Notes: a model not told the origin generated them from the letters alone. Positions 1 through 10,094 are shown, numbered from the stretch's first letter. The stretch: DNA of 64,000 nt from Candidatus Nitrospira neomarina (GCF_032051675.1 NZ_CP116968.1:2542001-2606000), one strand, 5' to 3'. Numbers and translations: made by a program.

Positions 1-1137
1 TCCCTTTTCGGACCATTCAGCATAACGTGTGTTTTGTGGAATCACATGGCTAAGGCGATTCACTACGGTCAATGCCTGCACATGCGTATTGAGACAAAGC
101 GAATTACCAGGAGATTTACCAAAAAGGACAGATTGAAAATGTGCATGTTTGTCCATATGTTCATTCGTATCGTGTAAAAACCAAAGACTCCCGTCATCGA
201 GCTGTTCCATCAGATGCTCGGACACAAAATCCATTCCACGTTCTGCGGCTTCTATCCATAAAGACTCACCCGTTTTTTCATACTGCGAAATGAGCAAATG
301 AATGCCGTCCAGATGGAATCGGGCATGGGTTTCAATTTCATCGGTCCAAAAACCGTGCCCCCACTCCCCTTTTGGCGACAGGTCTAAAACAACAGAATAC
401 GCAATGACATTTTGGATGATGTCATACAATTTTTTGCCGGTTTCCTGAAATAAAAACCCAAAATAACTCCACCAGGCGAATGCACATTGCTGACATTTGA
501 ATCGTTTCTTAAGGTCTTTGTGCCCACGAGGGTCATAGAGACTGCCGTTGACCAGATAGGTCCAGATATCTGAGGGTTTGCTGGCATAAAACCAATCTGT
601 TTTTCGATAGACACGTCGTTCAATGGAATTCAACGATGTGATTTCACCGACAAACTCCTCGCAAGCATCTTCGATAATCATAAACGGGACAATGGCCCGT
701 TCTCCTGGCATTCCTGTAAGGAACAAATGCAGTTGAATACCGGAACTCACTTCCCAATGGCAGGGAAGAAACGAGTCCTCAGGGGCTGAAATACGTTGGG
801 ATTGGTCGAAATGAAATTTTGCACCAGCAGCAGGTAGCCAAACCGTATATATTCTTTTTTCATATTGAACGGTTAGGAGCATTCCAAATTCATTTCCATG
901 AAAAACTTTCAGGACCGAGGCTGCACTTGAAAATGTTATGTGGGTAGGCCTCTCCTCTGCACAGACACGAAGGCTATGTATTCTCACACCCTGCCTCACA
1001 TGGACATCCACCAATTGGGAGCAAAACTCATCAAATGCATATTCAACCCGCTCAAAACCGTTAGAAGCGAAAATTCGCTCCTCTTTTTCTTTTCCAAAAA
1101 ATATATCCGTTGGATAAACTTTACTGTGTGAATCCAT
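1..1137 (-). CDS. Unknown polysaccharide-cluster protein (3' end cut by window)
   Basis: The frame is open from an ATG at 1137 to the first base of the window, giving 379 codons without a stop, so the C-terminus lies outside. AAGGAG sits 5 bases before the ATG, which supports this start. The N-terminal half (about residues 1-200) looks beta-rich, with no signal peptide or membrane segment. The C-terminal half (about 215-379) is helical and rich in aromatic residues and His/Asp, for example GHGFWTDEIETHARFHLDG and WFLHDTNEHMDKHAHF. This is reminiscent of the alpha/alpha-toroid folds of uronyl epimerases and heparinase-like enzymes, but I do not recognise the family. It is the last gene seen in the minus-strand polysaccharide cluster, 60 bases after the GT2 gene, so a role in modifying the exported glycan is plausible. 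Function is inferred from position only. Confidence 0.75.
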   Translation of the reverse strand, partial: MDSHSKVYPTDIFFGKEKEERIFASNGFERVEYAFDEFCSQLVDVHVRQGVRIHSLRVCAEERPTHITFSSAASVLKVFHGNEFGMLLTVQYEKRIYTVWLPAAGAKFHFDQSQRISAPEDSFLPCHWEVSSGIQLHLFLTGMPGERAIVPFMIIEDACEEFVGEITSLNSIERRVYRKTDWFYASKPSDIWTYLVNGSLYDPRGHKDLKKRFKCQQCAFAWWSYFGFLFQETGKKLYDIIQNVIAYSVVLDLSPKGEWGHGFWTDEIETHARFHLDGIHLLISQYEKTGESLWIEAAERGMDFVSEHLMEQLDDGSLWFLHDTNEHMDKHAHFQSVLFGKSPGNSLCLNTHVQALTVVNRLSHVIPQNTRYAEWSEKG

Positions 1138-1196
1138 GGTACTCCTTGCTCAAATGGGGATTCGGTAGCTAAGAAACAGCAATGTTGGTCCAACCG

Positions 1197-2168
1197 CTAC
1201 GCTTCATACCCAAAAGAACCTATTAATCGTTTCATTTTCCTTTTACCCGCTTTCCATTCATCAAGAATGGCGTATTTCAAAAACCGGCTGAAAGAAAATA
1301 AATACCCACATTTCCGGGAAATCAGGAATAAGGCCTTTAAACGGGAGCTCAAAAACTTCTCTTTTTTTAGTAAATTATAATTATGTCTGAAGATGAAATT
1401 CTTCCCTGTCCTTCTTATTTTTTGGACCATACTCTTTTCAGAAACCAACTGGCACATCGTTTCGACCAATAGCAATGACTCTTCACACCACTCTTTAGTT
1501 TTCAGAGATAATGTTAATTCATTGAGGTGTTTCCGATTACTTGCCTTACTTTCTCGAATATCCTTTCGGCCATACCGAGAGGATAATTTGGCTATTGCCA
1601 TGACATCTAACAGTAAATTATGTTTTGAATGCATGCCGCCGATTTCTCTTAACTTTTTGGTATTCAATAGGGTACTGCAGAGGTAAATACCCGTCTCAAA
1701 GGATAAATACGCCAAAAGAAATTCTTCCGTTGAAAGTCCACCTACTGTGTTGGGCCACTCCCCTAGCCACTGCCCATCTGGGCCAATATAGCGAGTTCCT
1801 GTTCTGATCACTCCAATATCCATCAATGAATAGTTCACCGTTTTTAAGCACACATCAACAAAATCCTCATCAATAAGATCATCATCCTGTAACAGTAAAA
1901 AATAATCTCCCCGGGCTTGTTCTATACAATACTTAAAATTATTGAAATGCCCGATATTTTGACTGTGCTTTTCATATCGAATGCGAGAATCATTAAATTC
2001 GTTCACCACTTGTTCGGTATGATCAGCCGAACAATTGTCTGAAACGATAATTTCTAAATTTTTATAGGATTGGTTTATCGCGCTGTGAAGGGTGTGCTTC
2101 AAATACGTGTCTGCTCGATTGTAGGTCGGAATCGCAATCGTGACTAATGGCTTTTCCTGATGGAGCAT
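1197..2168 (-). CDS. Family 2 glycosyltransferase
   Basis: This encodes a cytoplasmic GT-A inverting glycosyltransferase that would add one sugar from a nucleotide donor to the growing surface glycan. The N-terminus has the GT2 nucleotide-binding pattern VTIAIPTYNRAD (about residues 9-20), the VSDNCSADHTEQV motif (42-54) and the metal-binding acidic cluster LLLQDDDLID (91-100). The C-terminal 100 residues are basic and helical, perhaps for membrane contact. I start at the ATG at 2168 because GAAGAGG lies just upstream; a TTG five codons earlier is the alternative. At 323 residues it is a normal length for the family. It lies between asnB and the unknown 1-1137 gene in the same direction. Donor and acceptor sugars cannot be read from the sequence. 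Confidence 0.9.
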   Translation of the reverse strand: MLHQEKPLVTIAIPTYNRADTYLKHTLHSAINQSYKNLEIIVSDNCSADHTEQVVNEFNDSRIRYEKHSQNIGHFNNFKYCIEQARGDYFLLLQDDDLIDEDFVDVCLKTVNYSLMDIGVIRTGTRYIGPDGQWLGEWPNTVGGLSTEEFLLAYLSFETGIYLCSTLLNTKKLREIGGMHSKHNLLLDVMAIAKLSSRYGRKDIRESKASNRKHLNELTLSLKTKEWCEESLLLVETMCQLVSEKSMVQKIRRTGKNFIFRHNYNLLKKEKFLSSRLKALFLISRKCGYLFSFSRFLKYAILDEWKAGKRKMKRLIGSFGYEA

Positions 2169-2430
2169 ATTGGACCTCTTCAAAAGTGTTTCTCTTATCC
2201 CTTATGGGTAAAAGCATGAAATTTATTTCTCAGACAATGAGGATAGCGTGCAGGTTGCGTTGTGCCTCCATTATAAACCTCACGGCCGCGTCAGACCCTT
2301 CGTGCCACTCAGAATGACACTCCTTTCAAACTCTGGCTCGATTCCTTTGTTGATGCCCCAGAATGACAGATCAGCCAATTATGCCGTTTAACCAATAGGA
2401 TATTCTTTGTCCTCTGTGTTTTTTTCTTGG
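2169..2430. other. Intergenic spacer with repeated GTCATTCTG words
   Basis: No gene is seen. On the minus strand the word GTCATTCTG occurs twice: GTCATTCTGGGG at about 2357-2368 and GTCATTCTGAGTGGC at about 2309-2323, the second followed by ACGAAGGGTCTGAC. This resembles the interspersed GTCATTCTGAG...CGAAG repeats common in environmental bacterial genomes. It is also the widest gap between genes in this part of the cluster. Confidence 0.45.
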
Positions 2431-4272
2431 CTACTGATAATGTTTATTCATCCATAGCGATAAGCTGAGCAGAGGCCATAGCGCCCATGAAAGATCGCTC
2501 CCACCATCGAGATGCAGATCATACAGCCGTCGAAGAGCTTCCTTGTTTACTTCCAACCCCAACATTTCATCTCGTTTCAGTAGACTCTCCTCAACCATTT
2601 CCCGGAGTGAAGTACGTAACCATGCTCCCATAGGCACCTCAAAACCCCGCTTTCCTTGAGTCTGTTGTTTAGCATACTTGGATAAGACCTGACGTAAAAC
2701 CATCTTCCCCATTTTTTGCTCCACATCAAGGCACTGGTGCCAGTCGGTTTGTGCCGCTATTTCAATAACTTCCTTATCCAGGAGCGGCACCCGAACTTCC
2801 AATGAATGGAACATGCTTGCCCGATCCACTTTCATCAACACATAGGGCAAATGACATTCAAATTCGGCAATTCGGGAATATTGTGCTGCACGATCTTGAT
2901 CGCAACTATCATATTCAAAGGCTTTATAGGCATTTGGCCAAACTGGCAATGACGGAAAAATTCGGTTCAACCATTTTTCAGAAAGATGGGTGAGCATAAG
3001 ACGATGATAGCTTCCGAGTGAAGGTTGATTGAGATGGTTATAATTTCCATATTGCAGAACTCTCTTCAATCCCCGCCATACCCAACGCCACCAAAATGGG
3101 TACCGAAAATCCCCTGCATTTTTCACCAAGGAACCAAAGCGGCCCGTGTAGCCCCAAAACAATTCATCACCGCCATCGCCGGAAAGCATGACCTTGTAAT
3201 TTTGACTGGCCAGGCGGGATACCATCATCGTGGGGAATATAGAATAATCTCCAAACGGCTCTCCACAGCTTTCTATCACATCATCCAAGAAATCAAGCGC
3301 TTTGGCGGGATCCATACATTCAATCCTATGTTTAACCCCAAATTCTTTCGCATAGGCCATGGCATCCTGTGTTTCATCCGTGGCTTTTTCACCGGTTCCG
3401 ATTGTAAAGACCTCAACGGGGCCTGCACTCACCGATCTCATTTTTGCGACGACCAGCGGTGAGTCAATACCTCCGGAAAGGAATGCTCCGACGGGAACAT
3501 CACTGATCAGATGCCGTTTCACAGCCGCGGTGATCGTCGAATCCACCGCTTCCAGAGCCTCCCGCCCTTGCAATTTCGGCGTTTTGTACTGCGGAAATTT
3601 AAAGTATTGCCCTTTTTCTACGTGTCCATCCGCCGTAAATTTGACCCAGGAACCAGGCTCAAGCATATTGGAATCCTGCATCAGGGCATAAGGCGCAGGA
3701 ATATAGGCCAACCGCAAATAGAGACCCAGTGCTTCAGGCGAGACCTCAAGATTATGGCTCAAGGGATGCGCCAGAATCTGATTATATTGAGACGCAAATA
3801 CCATTCCTTCAGACTTCTTGAGATAATACAGCGGTTTCATGCCAGCATGGTCCCGAGCCAATAGCAATCGCTTTTCCACCGAATCAAAAAACCCCAAGGC
3901 AAACATTCCGTTAAAGCGATCCAATGCTGCGACTCCCCATTCCATCAGGGCATACAGCACTACTTCGGTGTCGCTGGTTGACCGAAATCGAACTCCACGA
4001 ACTTCCAATTCTTTCCGTAAGTCCTGAAAATTATATATCTCACCATTAAAGACCAGCGTATAGCGACCATTTTGAACGGTCATAGGTTGGTGGGCATTCA
4101 TACTTAAATCAATGATAGCCAAACGGCGGAAGACTAATGTACACGTCCTATGATCGGTCCAGATTCCTTGGTCATTGGGTCCCCGACGTGCCATCAAAGC
4201 ACTAATCTTTTCCCAATCGGCTTCAGGCCCCAACGCTTGATTAAATCGTAATTCTCCAGCTATCCCACACAT
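2431..4272 (-). CDS. asnB: Asparagine synthase-like glutamine amidotransferase
   Basis: Class B asparagine synthetases move ammonia from glutamine to an adenylated carboxylate. Cys2 of MCGIAGELRF is the N-terminal nucleophile once Met1 is removed, which fixes the start. The glutaminase domain (about 2-210) carries RRGPNDQGIW, VFNGEIYNF and TSDTEVVLYALMEWG. The synthetase domain (about 235-600) carries the PP-loop SGGIDSPLV and MLSGDGGDELFWGY. At 613 residues it matches the single-chain bacterial AsnB type found in exopolysaccharide clusters. A CGPS-style loss of catalytic residues is not seen. In this setting it may amidate a uronic acid or another carboxyl group of the glycan rather than make free asparagine; that is inference. 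It lies between the GT2 gene and the kinase-like gene on the same strand. Confidence 0.93.
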   Translation of the reverse strand: MCGIAGELRFNQALGPEADWEKISALMARRGPNDQGIWTDHRTCTLVFRRLAIIDLSMNAHQPMTVQNGRYTLVFNGEIYNFQDLRKELEVRGVRFRSTSDTEVVLYALMEWGVAALDRFNGMFALGFFDSVEKRLLLARDHAGMKPLYYLKKSEGMVFASQYNQILAHPLSHNLEVSPEALGLYLRLAYIPAPYALMQDSNMLEPGSWVKFTADGHVEKGQYFKFPQYKTPKLQGREALEAVDSTITAAVKRHLISDVPVGAFLSGGIDSPLVVAKMRSVSAGPVEVFTIGTGEKATDETQDAMAYAKEFGVKHRIECMDPAKALDFLDDVIESCGEPFGDYSIFPTMMVSRLASQNYKVMLSGDGGDELFWGYTGRFGSLVKNAGDFRYPFWWRWVWRGLKRVLQYGNYNHLNQPSLGSYHRLMLTHLSEKWLNRIFPSLPVWPNAYKAFEYDSCDQDRAAQYSRIAEFECHLPYVLMKVDRASMFHSLEVRVPLLDKEVIEIAAQTDWHQCLDVEQKMGKMVLRQVLSKYAKQQTQGKRGFEVPMGAWLRTSLREMVEESLLKRDEMLGLEVNKEALRRLYDLHLDGGSDLSWALWPLLSLSLWMNKHYQ

Positions 4273-4358
4273 GTCCTAGCCTACTCTCTCGAGGAACAAG
4301 AATTTCAAGATGGTTGTCGACGATGCAACTAAATTGTTTGAAGTAGATTTTTGAAATG

Positions 4359-5537
4359 TCAGTCGTTCTTAACGGCACACAATTCTTCGTAAAGATTAAA
4401 CGCCTTTAGATATTCTTGGATATAATGCATCACATTCAGGTTTTCATCTGTCATTTCACGATCTATTAATCGAGAGATCATCTCAAGATAAAAAATCCAT
4501 CGATAGGTTTTTTCTAATGCTTTCAGGCTGATTGAAACTTCCGGAGCCTTTGCGGTTAATTCCGAAATGACCATCGGCAATGCCTTCTGTATTTCTGAAA
4601 CCAACACACTTACTGACACGCCCCTACAGGCGGGTCGATAAAAAAAATAACTGTAAAAATCAAACAATGCACTCCGATATCCAGCCCCTTCCCAATCAAT
4701 TATTTTCATTCCATGCCGGGTATTCAGCATATTGGCTGGAACAAAATCTCCATGGGCAAACACCCAAAAAATTGGGAAATTCCCTTCCGCTTGGAGTCGA
4801 CGAACGATGTCTTCAATAAATGATGTAATTTTTTGATACGCCGCTCCAGTGGATCCCGGCTTTGACAAGATTTTTGATTGTAATCCCCTGGTCATATCCA
4901 GAGCATGTTCTACAGAGTTTTGAGAAATTGGTTCCTGAATCAGCATTAAACTTATCAAATGCTGAAGAATTTCATTGAAAAATTTTTCTAATAACGCTAC
5001 GGAATCCAAAGCCTTATAGGAGGAATCCAAAGATCCATTCACATATTCTTCCTCGTACCATCTTTCCTCAATACTCCATTTTTTTAATGAAGAGGCAAAT
5101 TCCATACAGGAGACACGTTTCAATATTTCAATTTCATCGCGAATAACGGCGGAATTCACATGACCATCGAATACTTTAATGGCAATCCTCTTGTGAAAAT
5201 CGAATATTTTGTACCCCTGATGAATGGGCACACATATTTGACCATAACATGGCAACTCAACGACCCCTTCGCTCTGTAATATTTGAAACTTATACCCCAA
5301 AAAAGTAATAAGACACCTCACATTGCTCTTCACAAATCCCAGATAACTATGGACCTGTTTTACGAATAACCTGCTACGAGAAGTCTTTGAATCAAATCGT
5401 ACAATAGGGGTTAAGGAGTCTTTTATGAAAAACAACATCCAAGCTAAATCAAGGATGTTTTGCTGTAAACAAAAAAACCGTCTATTCTCACTTTGGATTT
5501 TTACATATTGAAAGCCTACTGATTGATGGGAGGTCAT
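4359..5537 (-). CDS. Aminoglycoside phosphotransferase-family kinase
   Basis: The C-terminal half is a protein-kinase-like phosphotransferase of the APH/choline kinase superfamily. HGDFVPANML gives the catalytic loop (Asp264, Asn269) and IIDWEGAGY the metal-binding Asp281. The N-lobe is weaker, with AIKVFDGH around 119-126 as a candidate for the ATP-binding lysine strand. The first 100 residues match nothing I know. Members of this superfamily in polysaccharide clusters can phosphorylate sugars, lipid-linked glycans or small alcohols; which applies here is unknown. The protein seems soluble. No strong ribosome-binding site is visible before the ATG at 5537, and a start further in is possible. 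It sits between wzt and asnB, with a gap of about 200 bases after wzt. Confidence 0.82.
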   Translation of the reverse strand: MTSHQSVGFQYVKIQSENRRFFCLQQNILDLAWMLFFIKDSLTPIVRFDSKTSRSRLFVKQVHSYLGFVKSNVRCLITFLGYKFQILQSEGVVELPCYGQICVPIHQGYKIFDFHKRIAIKVFDGHVNSAVIRDEIEILKRVSCMEFASSLKKWSIEERWYEEEYVNGSLDSSYKALDSVALLEKFFNEILQHLISLMLIQEPISQNSVEHALDMTRGLQSKILSKPGSTGAAYQKITSFIEDIVRRLQAEGNFPIFWVFAHGDFVPANMLNTRHGMKIIDWEGAGYRSALFDFYSYFFYRPACRGVSVSVLVSEIQKALPMVISELTAKAPEVSISLKALEKTYRWIFYLEMISRLIDREMTDENLNVMHYIQEYLKAFNLYEELCAVKND

Positions 5538-5738
5538 CTCTTATTTATCCGAATCTTTTTTATTTGAGATCGGCATGGTCAAGCGGATGCTTCAATCAGA
5601 CCAACATGGCCGGGATTTACAGTTGAAATTTTGTGAATAACAGGATTATCTGGAGTGGATCGAAGGGCAAGTTGCGTACTAAAGTACAGAAAAAGGAGCA
5701 AATCCTATGGAAAAAGTAGAAATATTATAATCCTCAAC

Positions 5739-7088
5739 CTACACTTCGGTCTTTTCTGCGTGTGCTTCTTTTGGACTAAATTGCGTTTCCCACTTTAAAA
5801 GGGGCCTGACTACTCCCGGGATATGTCCGACAGAATCACCACGAGCCCCATTACCATCCATACTGTCAATTACATGAAATGCCACAACATCATTAACCTT
5901 CAGGCGCTTCACCCACGGATTTTCGGTGCCTATCGTCGGCCCAATAAAATATCTCCCTTCGGAAAGCAAATTCCCAGGGATCACGGACGTACTCACGTAT
6001 CGCCCAATGGGGCGCGGTTTCTGTCTCCAGGCTAGATCATTTTCGAGCGGTAAAAACGCTTCAATTCCTTCTTCATTAAACACATGGTAATAGAGCCGCA
6101 GCACATAGCCCGGTTGCAGTATCTCATACTCTATCTCGATTCGAACAGGTTGACTAATATCCGCAACGTCCGACACCAGGCCATCGTGTGTCCGCACTCT
6201 TACACCGCATAATCGAACGACTTCATCTCCAGGTGCCTCCATGACATTAGGCCATCTACGCTCAGCTTTGGTACATTTATCGGAATTCATGTAACTGGTG
6301 ATGACTTCATGAGTTGGACCATCCTCACGCACTTTTCCACCTTCGAGCAGAATAGACCTGGAACATAGACGGGTGACAGCCGGCATATTGTGCGAAACGA
6401 ACAGTACGGTGCGCCCATGTTGGCCGACCTCTTTCATTTTATCCAGACATTTTTGTTGAAAACGTGCGTCACCGACCGCCAACACCTCATCAATAATCAA
6501 AATCTCCGGCTCAAGATGAGCGGCGACGGCAAACGCCAGGCGCACTTTCATGCCGCTCGAATACCGTTTCACAGGGGTATCGATAAATTTTTCTACTCCG
6601 GAGAAATCCACAATTTCATCAAATTTCCTGTCGATTTCTTTCTTCCGCATGCCTAAAATGGTCCCATTCAGGTAGACATTTTCTCTCCCTGTCAGCTCCG
6701 GATGGAATCCGGTTCCAACCTCGAGAAGACTTGAAATCCTTCCACGGATCGTGACCTGCCCACTGGTGGGATAAGTAATTTTCGACAGAATTTTCAGGAG
6801 AGTCGATTTTCCTGCGCCATTGCTCCCGATAATGCCGATAATTTCCCCTTCTTTTACCTCAAACGAGACATTCTTGACAGCCCAGATGACATCGGGAGGA
6901 TTGGTATCTTGATCGGGATTCACATCGTCGAATTTATAGAGGGAGCGATAAACCCGGTAATTTTTGAGAGGATTTTTAATGAAATTCACGATGGTGTTAA
7001 AAAAATTATCCTGGATGGTTTCTTTCAATCCGATCCGGTAGCACTTACTGATATTTTCAATTTTGATGGCGAGATTTCGATTATTCAT
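5739..7088 (-). CDS. wzt: Wzt: ATPase of the polysaccharide ABC exporter with C-terminal glycan-binding domain
   Basis: This is the nucleotide-binding subunit that drives export of a finished lipid-linked polysaccharide across the inner membrane. The Walker A motif is GSNGAGKST (residues 88-96), the signature is [11 protein letters not shown], and Walker B is [12 protein letters not shown]. After the ATPase domain (about 1-280) there is an extra domain of about 150 residues, beginning near RVRTHDGL and ending near the C-terminus. In the O9a and O8 systems such a Wzt C-terminal domain binds the chain end and allows export only of chains carrying the terminal cap. AGGAAAAAC precedes the ATG. 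It follows wzm by 26 bases, so the two subunits are surely co-expressed. The extra domain suggests that the chain made here carries a terminal modification. Confidence 0.95.
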   Translation of the reverse strand: MNNRNLAIKIENISKCYRIGLKETIQDNFFNTIVNFIKNPLKNYRVYRSLYKFDDVNPDQDTNPPDVIWAVKNVSFEVKEGEIIGIIGSNGAGKSTLLKILSKITYPTSGQVTIRGRISSLLEVGTGFHPELTGRENVYLNGTILGMRKKEIDRKFDEIVDFSGVEKFIDTPVKRYSSGMKVRLAFAVAAHLEPEILIIDEVLAVGDARFQQKCLDKMKEVGQHGRTVLFVSHNMPAVTRLCSRSILLEGGKVREDGPTHEVITSYMNSDKCTKAERRWPNVMEAPGDEVVRLCGVRVRTHDGLVSDVADISQPVRIEIEYEILQPGYVLRLYYHVFNEEGIEAFLPLENDLAWRQKPRPIGRYVSTSVIPGNLLSEGRYFIGPTIGTENPWVKRLKVNDVVAFHVIDSMDGNGARGDSVGHIPGVVRPLLKWETQFSPKEAHAEKTEV

Positions 7089-7114
7089 GTTTTTCCTGAT
7101 ACTGGTCTGGTTCC

Positions 7115-7981
7115 TTAAATCACATCTACAATGATACGCTCCATCCGCTTAAAATACACCGCTCCACTGATGACCAACAGGACCGCTGTCAGTGCTCCAG
7201 GCCATATGTAAAGCCAGGGAATGGGCGTTCCGAGCAAACACGCTCTGAATCCCTCTATGACACCGACGAGGGGATTGAGCGAGTACAGCAATCGATACCC
7301 CTCCGGTATCGATGATGCCGAATAGACGATGGGGGCCGTATACATGAGCATTTGAATAAAAAACGGCATGGCTTGTTTGACATCACGAAATCGAATGGCC
7401 AGTGAAGATAGCCACAATCCTATGCCCAACGGAACAGCCATCATCATGATGACCAGCACGGGGAAAAGCAGGAGATTCCATGTGGGGGACACGCGATAGT
7501 ACAACATGATGCAGAGGACAATAAACAGAGAAATTCCAAAATCAACCAGCTTAGCCAAAATGGGAGTAATGGGGAATATGATCCGAGGGAAATAAATCTT
7601 CCCTAATATATTCGATCCCTGAAGGAGGCTTTGACTCGATTGCGTAAGCGCCTGTGACATATACGTCCAGGGGATCACTGCTACACTTGAAAATAAAATA
7701 TAGGGAATGCCTTCCGTTGGCAGTTCCGCAACCTTTCCAAAAATAACCGTGAAAATCAAGATTTGCACAAGAGGTTGAATGATTGCCCATGAAAATCCCA
7801 AAACAGTCTGCGCGTATAACGCCTTAATATCGCGCCAGGTGAGAAAATAAAACAGGTCTCGATAATCACTCAGCTCTTTAAAATTTATAACTTTCCAGCC
7901 GGAATCAGGTTGTATAATGGTTACCATATCGGCACTTGAACATGTAGTTTCTTCTGTATTTTTCATTTTGCTTCCAAACAT
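7115..7981 (-). CDS. wzm: Wzm: permease of the polysaccharide ABC exporter
   Basis: This is an ABC-2 type membrane protein of the O-antigen/teichoic acid export family and pairs with Wzt. About six hydrophobic segments are visible, starting after [20 protein letters not shown], a typical amphipathic entry segment of Wzm proteins. The segment near [15 protein letters not shown] is the cytoplasmic coupling region of the family, and [16 protein letters not shown] is the usual C-terminal motif. I start at the ATG at 7981, which has GAAGGA seven bases upstream; a GTG seven codons earlier reads through the same ribosome-binding site and is less likely. The length of 288 residues is slightly above the usual 260. 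It lies between the SGNH hydrolase gene and wzt. Confidence 0.94.
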   Translation of the reverse strand: MFGSKMKNTEETTCSSADMVTIIQPDSGWKVINFKELSDYRDLFYFLTWRDIKALYAQTVLGFSWAIIQPLVQILIFTVIFGKVAELPTEGIPYILFSSVAVIPWTYMSQALTQSSQSLLQGSNILGKIYFPRIIFPITPILAKLVDFGISLFIVLCIMLYYRVSPTWNLLLFPVLVIMMMAVPLGIGLWLSSLAIRFRDVKQAMPFFIQMLMYTAPIVYSASSIPEGYRLLYSLNPLVGVIEGFRACLLGTPIPWLYIWPGALTAVLLVISGAVYFKRMERIIVDVI

Positions 7982-8292
7982 TTTATTCCTTCGTTTTGGC
8001 ACGAATTTGGATTCGTTTCACGATAACAAACCCGACACTCATTCCTTAATGGCTTCGATTATCCACGTCAGCTGATTATAAAGGATTCGGAGACTTTCCA
8101 TTTCCGGGAACGGCTACTATTCGTTGATTTTAGGATATACCTCGACGGAGCTCTAACCATTGGCGGTCAAAACGTTTCGCTGTTACCATTTGCCTCTTGG
8201 AAATGAACAGATTTTGCTTGGGATGCTGCCTTTCAATGGTCCAAGCTATCCTAGACATAATCTGAATACCATAATCTGGAGCAGTGTAATAG
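7982..8292. other. Spacer between SGNH hydrolase and wzm genes
   Basis: About 310 bases with no coding signal I would defend. It may contain a secondary promoter for wzm-wzt, but I could not pick one with confidence. Confidence 0.4.
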
Positions 8293-9414
8293 CTACAACT
8301 CATCGGACCTGTTCTTTTCGTGCCAATGAAACACCACATCACAAACCACCTTATTTCCATAAGGGGTATGATGACTATAGAGCTGATATCCAAACCAGAG
8401 TTTTTCCTTCTTTTCAGGAACATACACCTGATCGAATGAATCAATAATTTCAATAGCATATTTTTCTGCATATTTTCTAATAAGGCTTCGTTCATGATCC
8501 CTTCTTTCAAAGCCTTCCTCCAGAAGGATCCCCGGACCATACTGTAGTAAGACCACCTTTGCCTTAGTCCCGGTTAGATTAGCAAATCGTTGAAAGGAAA
8601 AATCCATGATCTCCTCGATTTCTGCAGCATTCTCCCCTGGAATTTCATATCTCCCGTCGTATTCAAAATTCCCTCTTTCCTGAAGAATTGGCAACAAATG
8701 CCTTTGCAGGATCACCGAATATCCAAGAAACCATAAGAAATCCGGGGAAGGATCAAATCTCCCAGGCGGCACTATCATCGGTTTTCCATCCACCGTGGCA
8801 ATATACGGTTTAGAAAAATTCGACCGGACCTTTAATCGAACGCGATTAAAATCTGATCCAACCGTAATCGACCAGATAAGGGTGTCGAAAGGTCCATGAT
8901 TGGCAATGGCCTGTTCCGCCCTCAAGAGGGCTTGGGCAGCTCCATAGCCACCCACTCCGCCATTCCAAACCTCATGGCCTGTTTTGTTTGCAAAACAAGC
9001 CGGCCACGTTTGAGAGTTATGCACCTGATCCCCAAAGGTGAAACTATCGCCCACGGTTAACACTTTTTTTCCGGAATGACCGGGAACATTCACATTGCTG
9101 TCATCGACATTACGACGGAAACCGTGACGGTCAATAGAGACATGGACGTTATCCCAATACGGTGGATGATGAATGATTCCACTAAAATCCGGATTGGGCT
9201 TATACCCAAGGACGGGATCGTGGGTGGTAAGACCAAGCAATCTATTTTCATGGAATAAATTGAACCTGGTGAATAATTGTCCATCACATTGCCCCGTCAG
9301 GCAAGATTTGACGGTAGAATATGTCCTTAACCCGATTTCGGCGAGGACAAAAATTAGGATCACCACGCCAATATTAATGAGGAGAATTTTAATCCAGTTC
9401 TTCAATATTTTCAC
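8293..9414 (-). CDS. Membrane-anchored SGNH/GDSL hydrolase
   Basis: One N-terminal hydrophobic segment (about residues 8-26) after positive charges suggests a signal anchor with a periplasmic domain. The catalytic serine is Ser124 in TVGDSFTFGDQ (block I of the SGNH family). VWNGGVGGYGA carries the oxyanion glycine/asparagine region, and SHHTPYGNKVVCD near the C-terminus can supply the catalytic Asp and His. The fold is shared with acetyl-transfer or deacetylation enzymes of glycan modification (AlgJ/AlgX-like), so acetyl removal or transfer on the exported polysaccharide is the best guess. The start is a GTG at 9414 with only weak ribosome-binding sequence. It is transcribed with wzm and wzt downstream but lies behind a 680-base gap, so it may begin its own transcript. 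Confidence 0.8.
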   Translation of the reverse strand: MKILKNWIKILLINIGVVILIFVLAEIGLRTYSTVKSCLTGQCDGQLFTRFNLFHENRLLGLTTHDPVLGYKPNPDFSGIIHHPPYWDNVHVSIDRHGFRRNVDDSNVNVPGHSGKKVLTVGDSFTFGDQVHNSQTWPACFANKTGHEVWNGGVGGYGAAQALLRAEQAIANHGPFDTLIWSITVGSDFNRVRLKVRSNFSKPYIATVDGKPMIVPPGRFDPSPDFLWFLGYSVILQRHLLPILQERGNFEYDGRYEIPGENAAEIEEIMDFSFQRFANLTGTKAKVVLLQYGPGILLEEGFERRDHERSLIRKYAEKYAIEIIDSFDQVYVPEKKEKLWFGYQLYSHHTPYGNKVVCDVVFHWHEKNRSDEL

Positions 9415-10094
9415 GCTCGAATTTAACTGATATCTTGGACAAGAGGTCTAGCTGCTCAACCAAGGGGGTGAAGGCAAACTCATTCTTTCTTTATCTCGCT
9501 TGGTATTGGTTAATGTAGAGATTTTGCCGGCATTCCTATTAATAAGATGGTGAAAACGATGAGCAGGGAACCATCTATAGCAGATTCGTAGGGAAATACC
9601 TTCAGTCAACGCTAGGCAAAACCATCCATCGAATGAACCCTTCCTCAGATCATATGAGAAGTTACGAATACCTCACCCAAGGATAAAACCCTCTGGCTGA
9701 AACTATGGAGGGCTGGAGGGATAATATTTCTCAATCTCAACAGCAGCGTTTTCAGACTATTTGTTTATATATCGTCCCGAAATGCTCCCAGCCTTAGGCT
9801 TTTCGGATTCCCCTTCTATCGCCACGCCCGTCTCACTGCCATTCCGCATACATCCTTACCTAGGGGGTTCCGGCATACTTTCACACTTTAATGTGGAACC
9901 CCCCATCCTTCTGAGCTCCGAACAATGAGGGACAGCTGACTGGGCCCGTTCAACAACCGATCCGCCAATATCGCGCATTCCTGCGGTCATTGAAGAATGG
10001 TATGGGATAAAAGGTTGAGAATGGATTAGCCAAATTCCAAAACAATCAGGGCATTTTATACGGAATTTTTTGACCGGATCTACCGATCAGCCGG
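9415..10094. other. 680-base non-coding stretch with a stem-loop
   Basis: No credible gene is seen on either strand. The only clear structure is an inverted repeat, GGGGGTTCC at 9863-9871 against GGAACCCCC at 9895-9903, with a loop of 23 bases. It lacks a T-run on either side, so it is not a classical terminator. It could be an RNA element in the leader of the SGNH gene, a factor-dependent stop after 10095-11153, or the end of a lost mobile element. Confidence 0.4.

Noticed and set aside
8130-8540. Open frame of 136 codons on the minus strand
   Set aside because: It overlaps the 3' part of the SGNH hydrolase gene in another frame, has no family motif and runs mostly inside known coding DNA.
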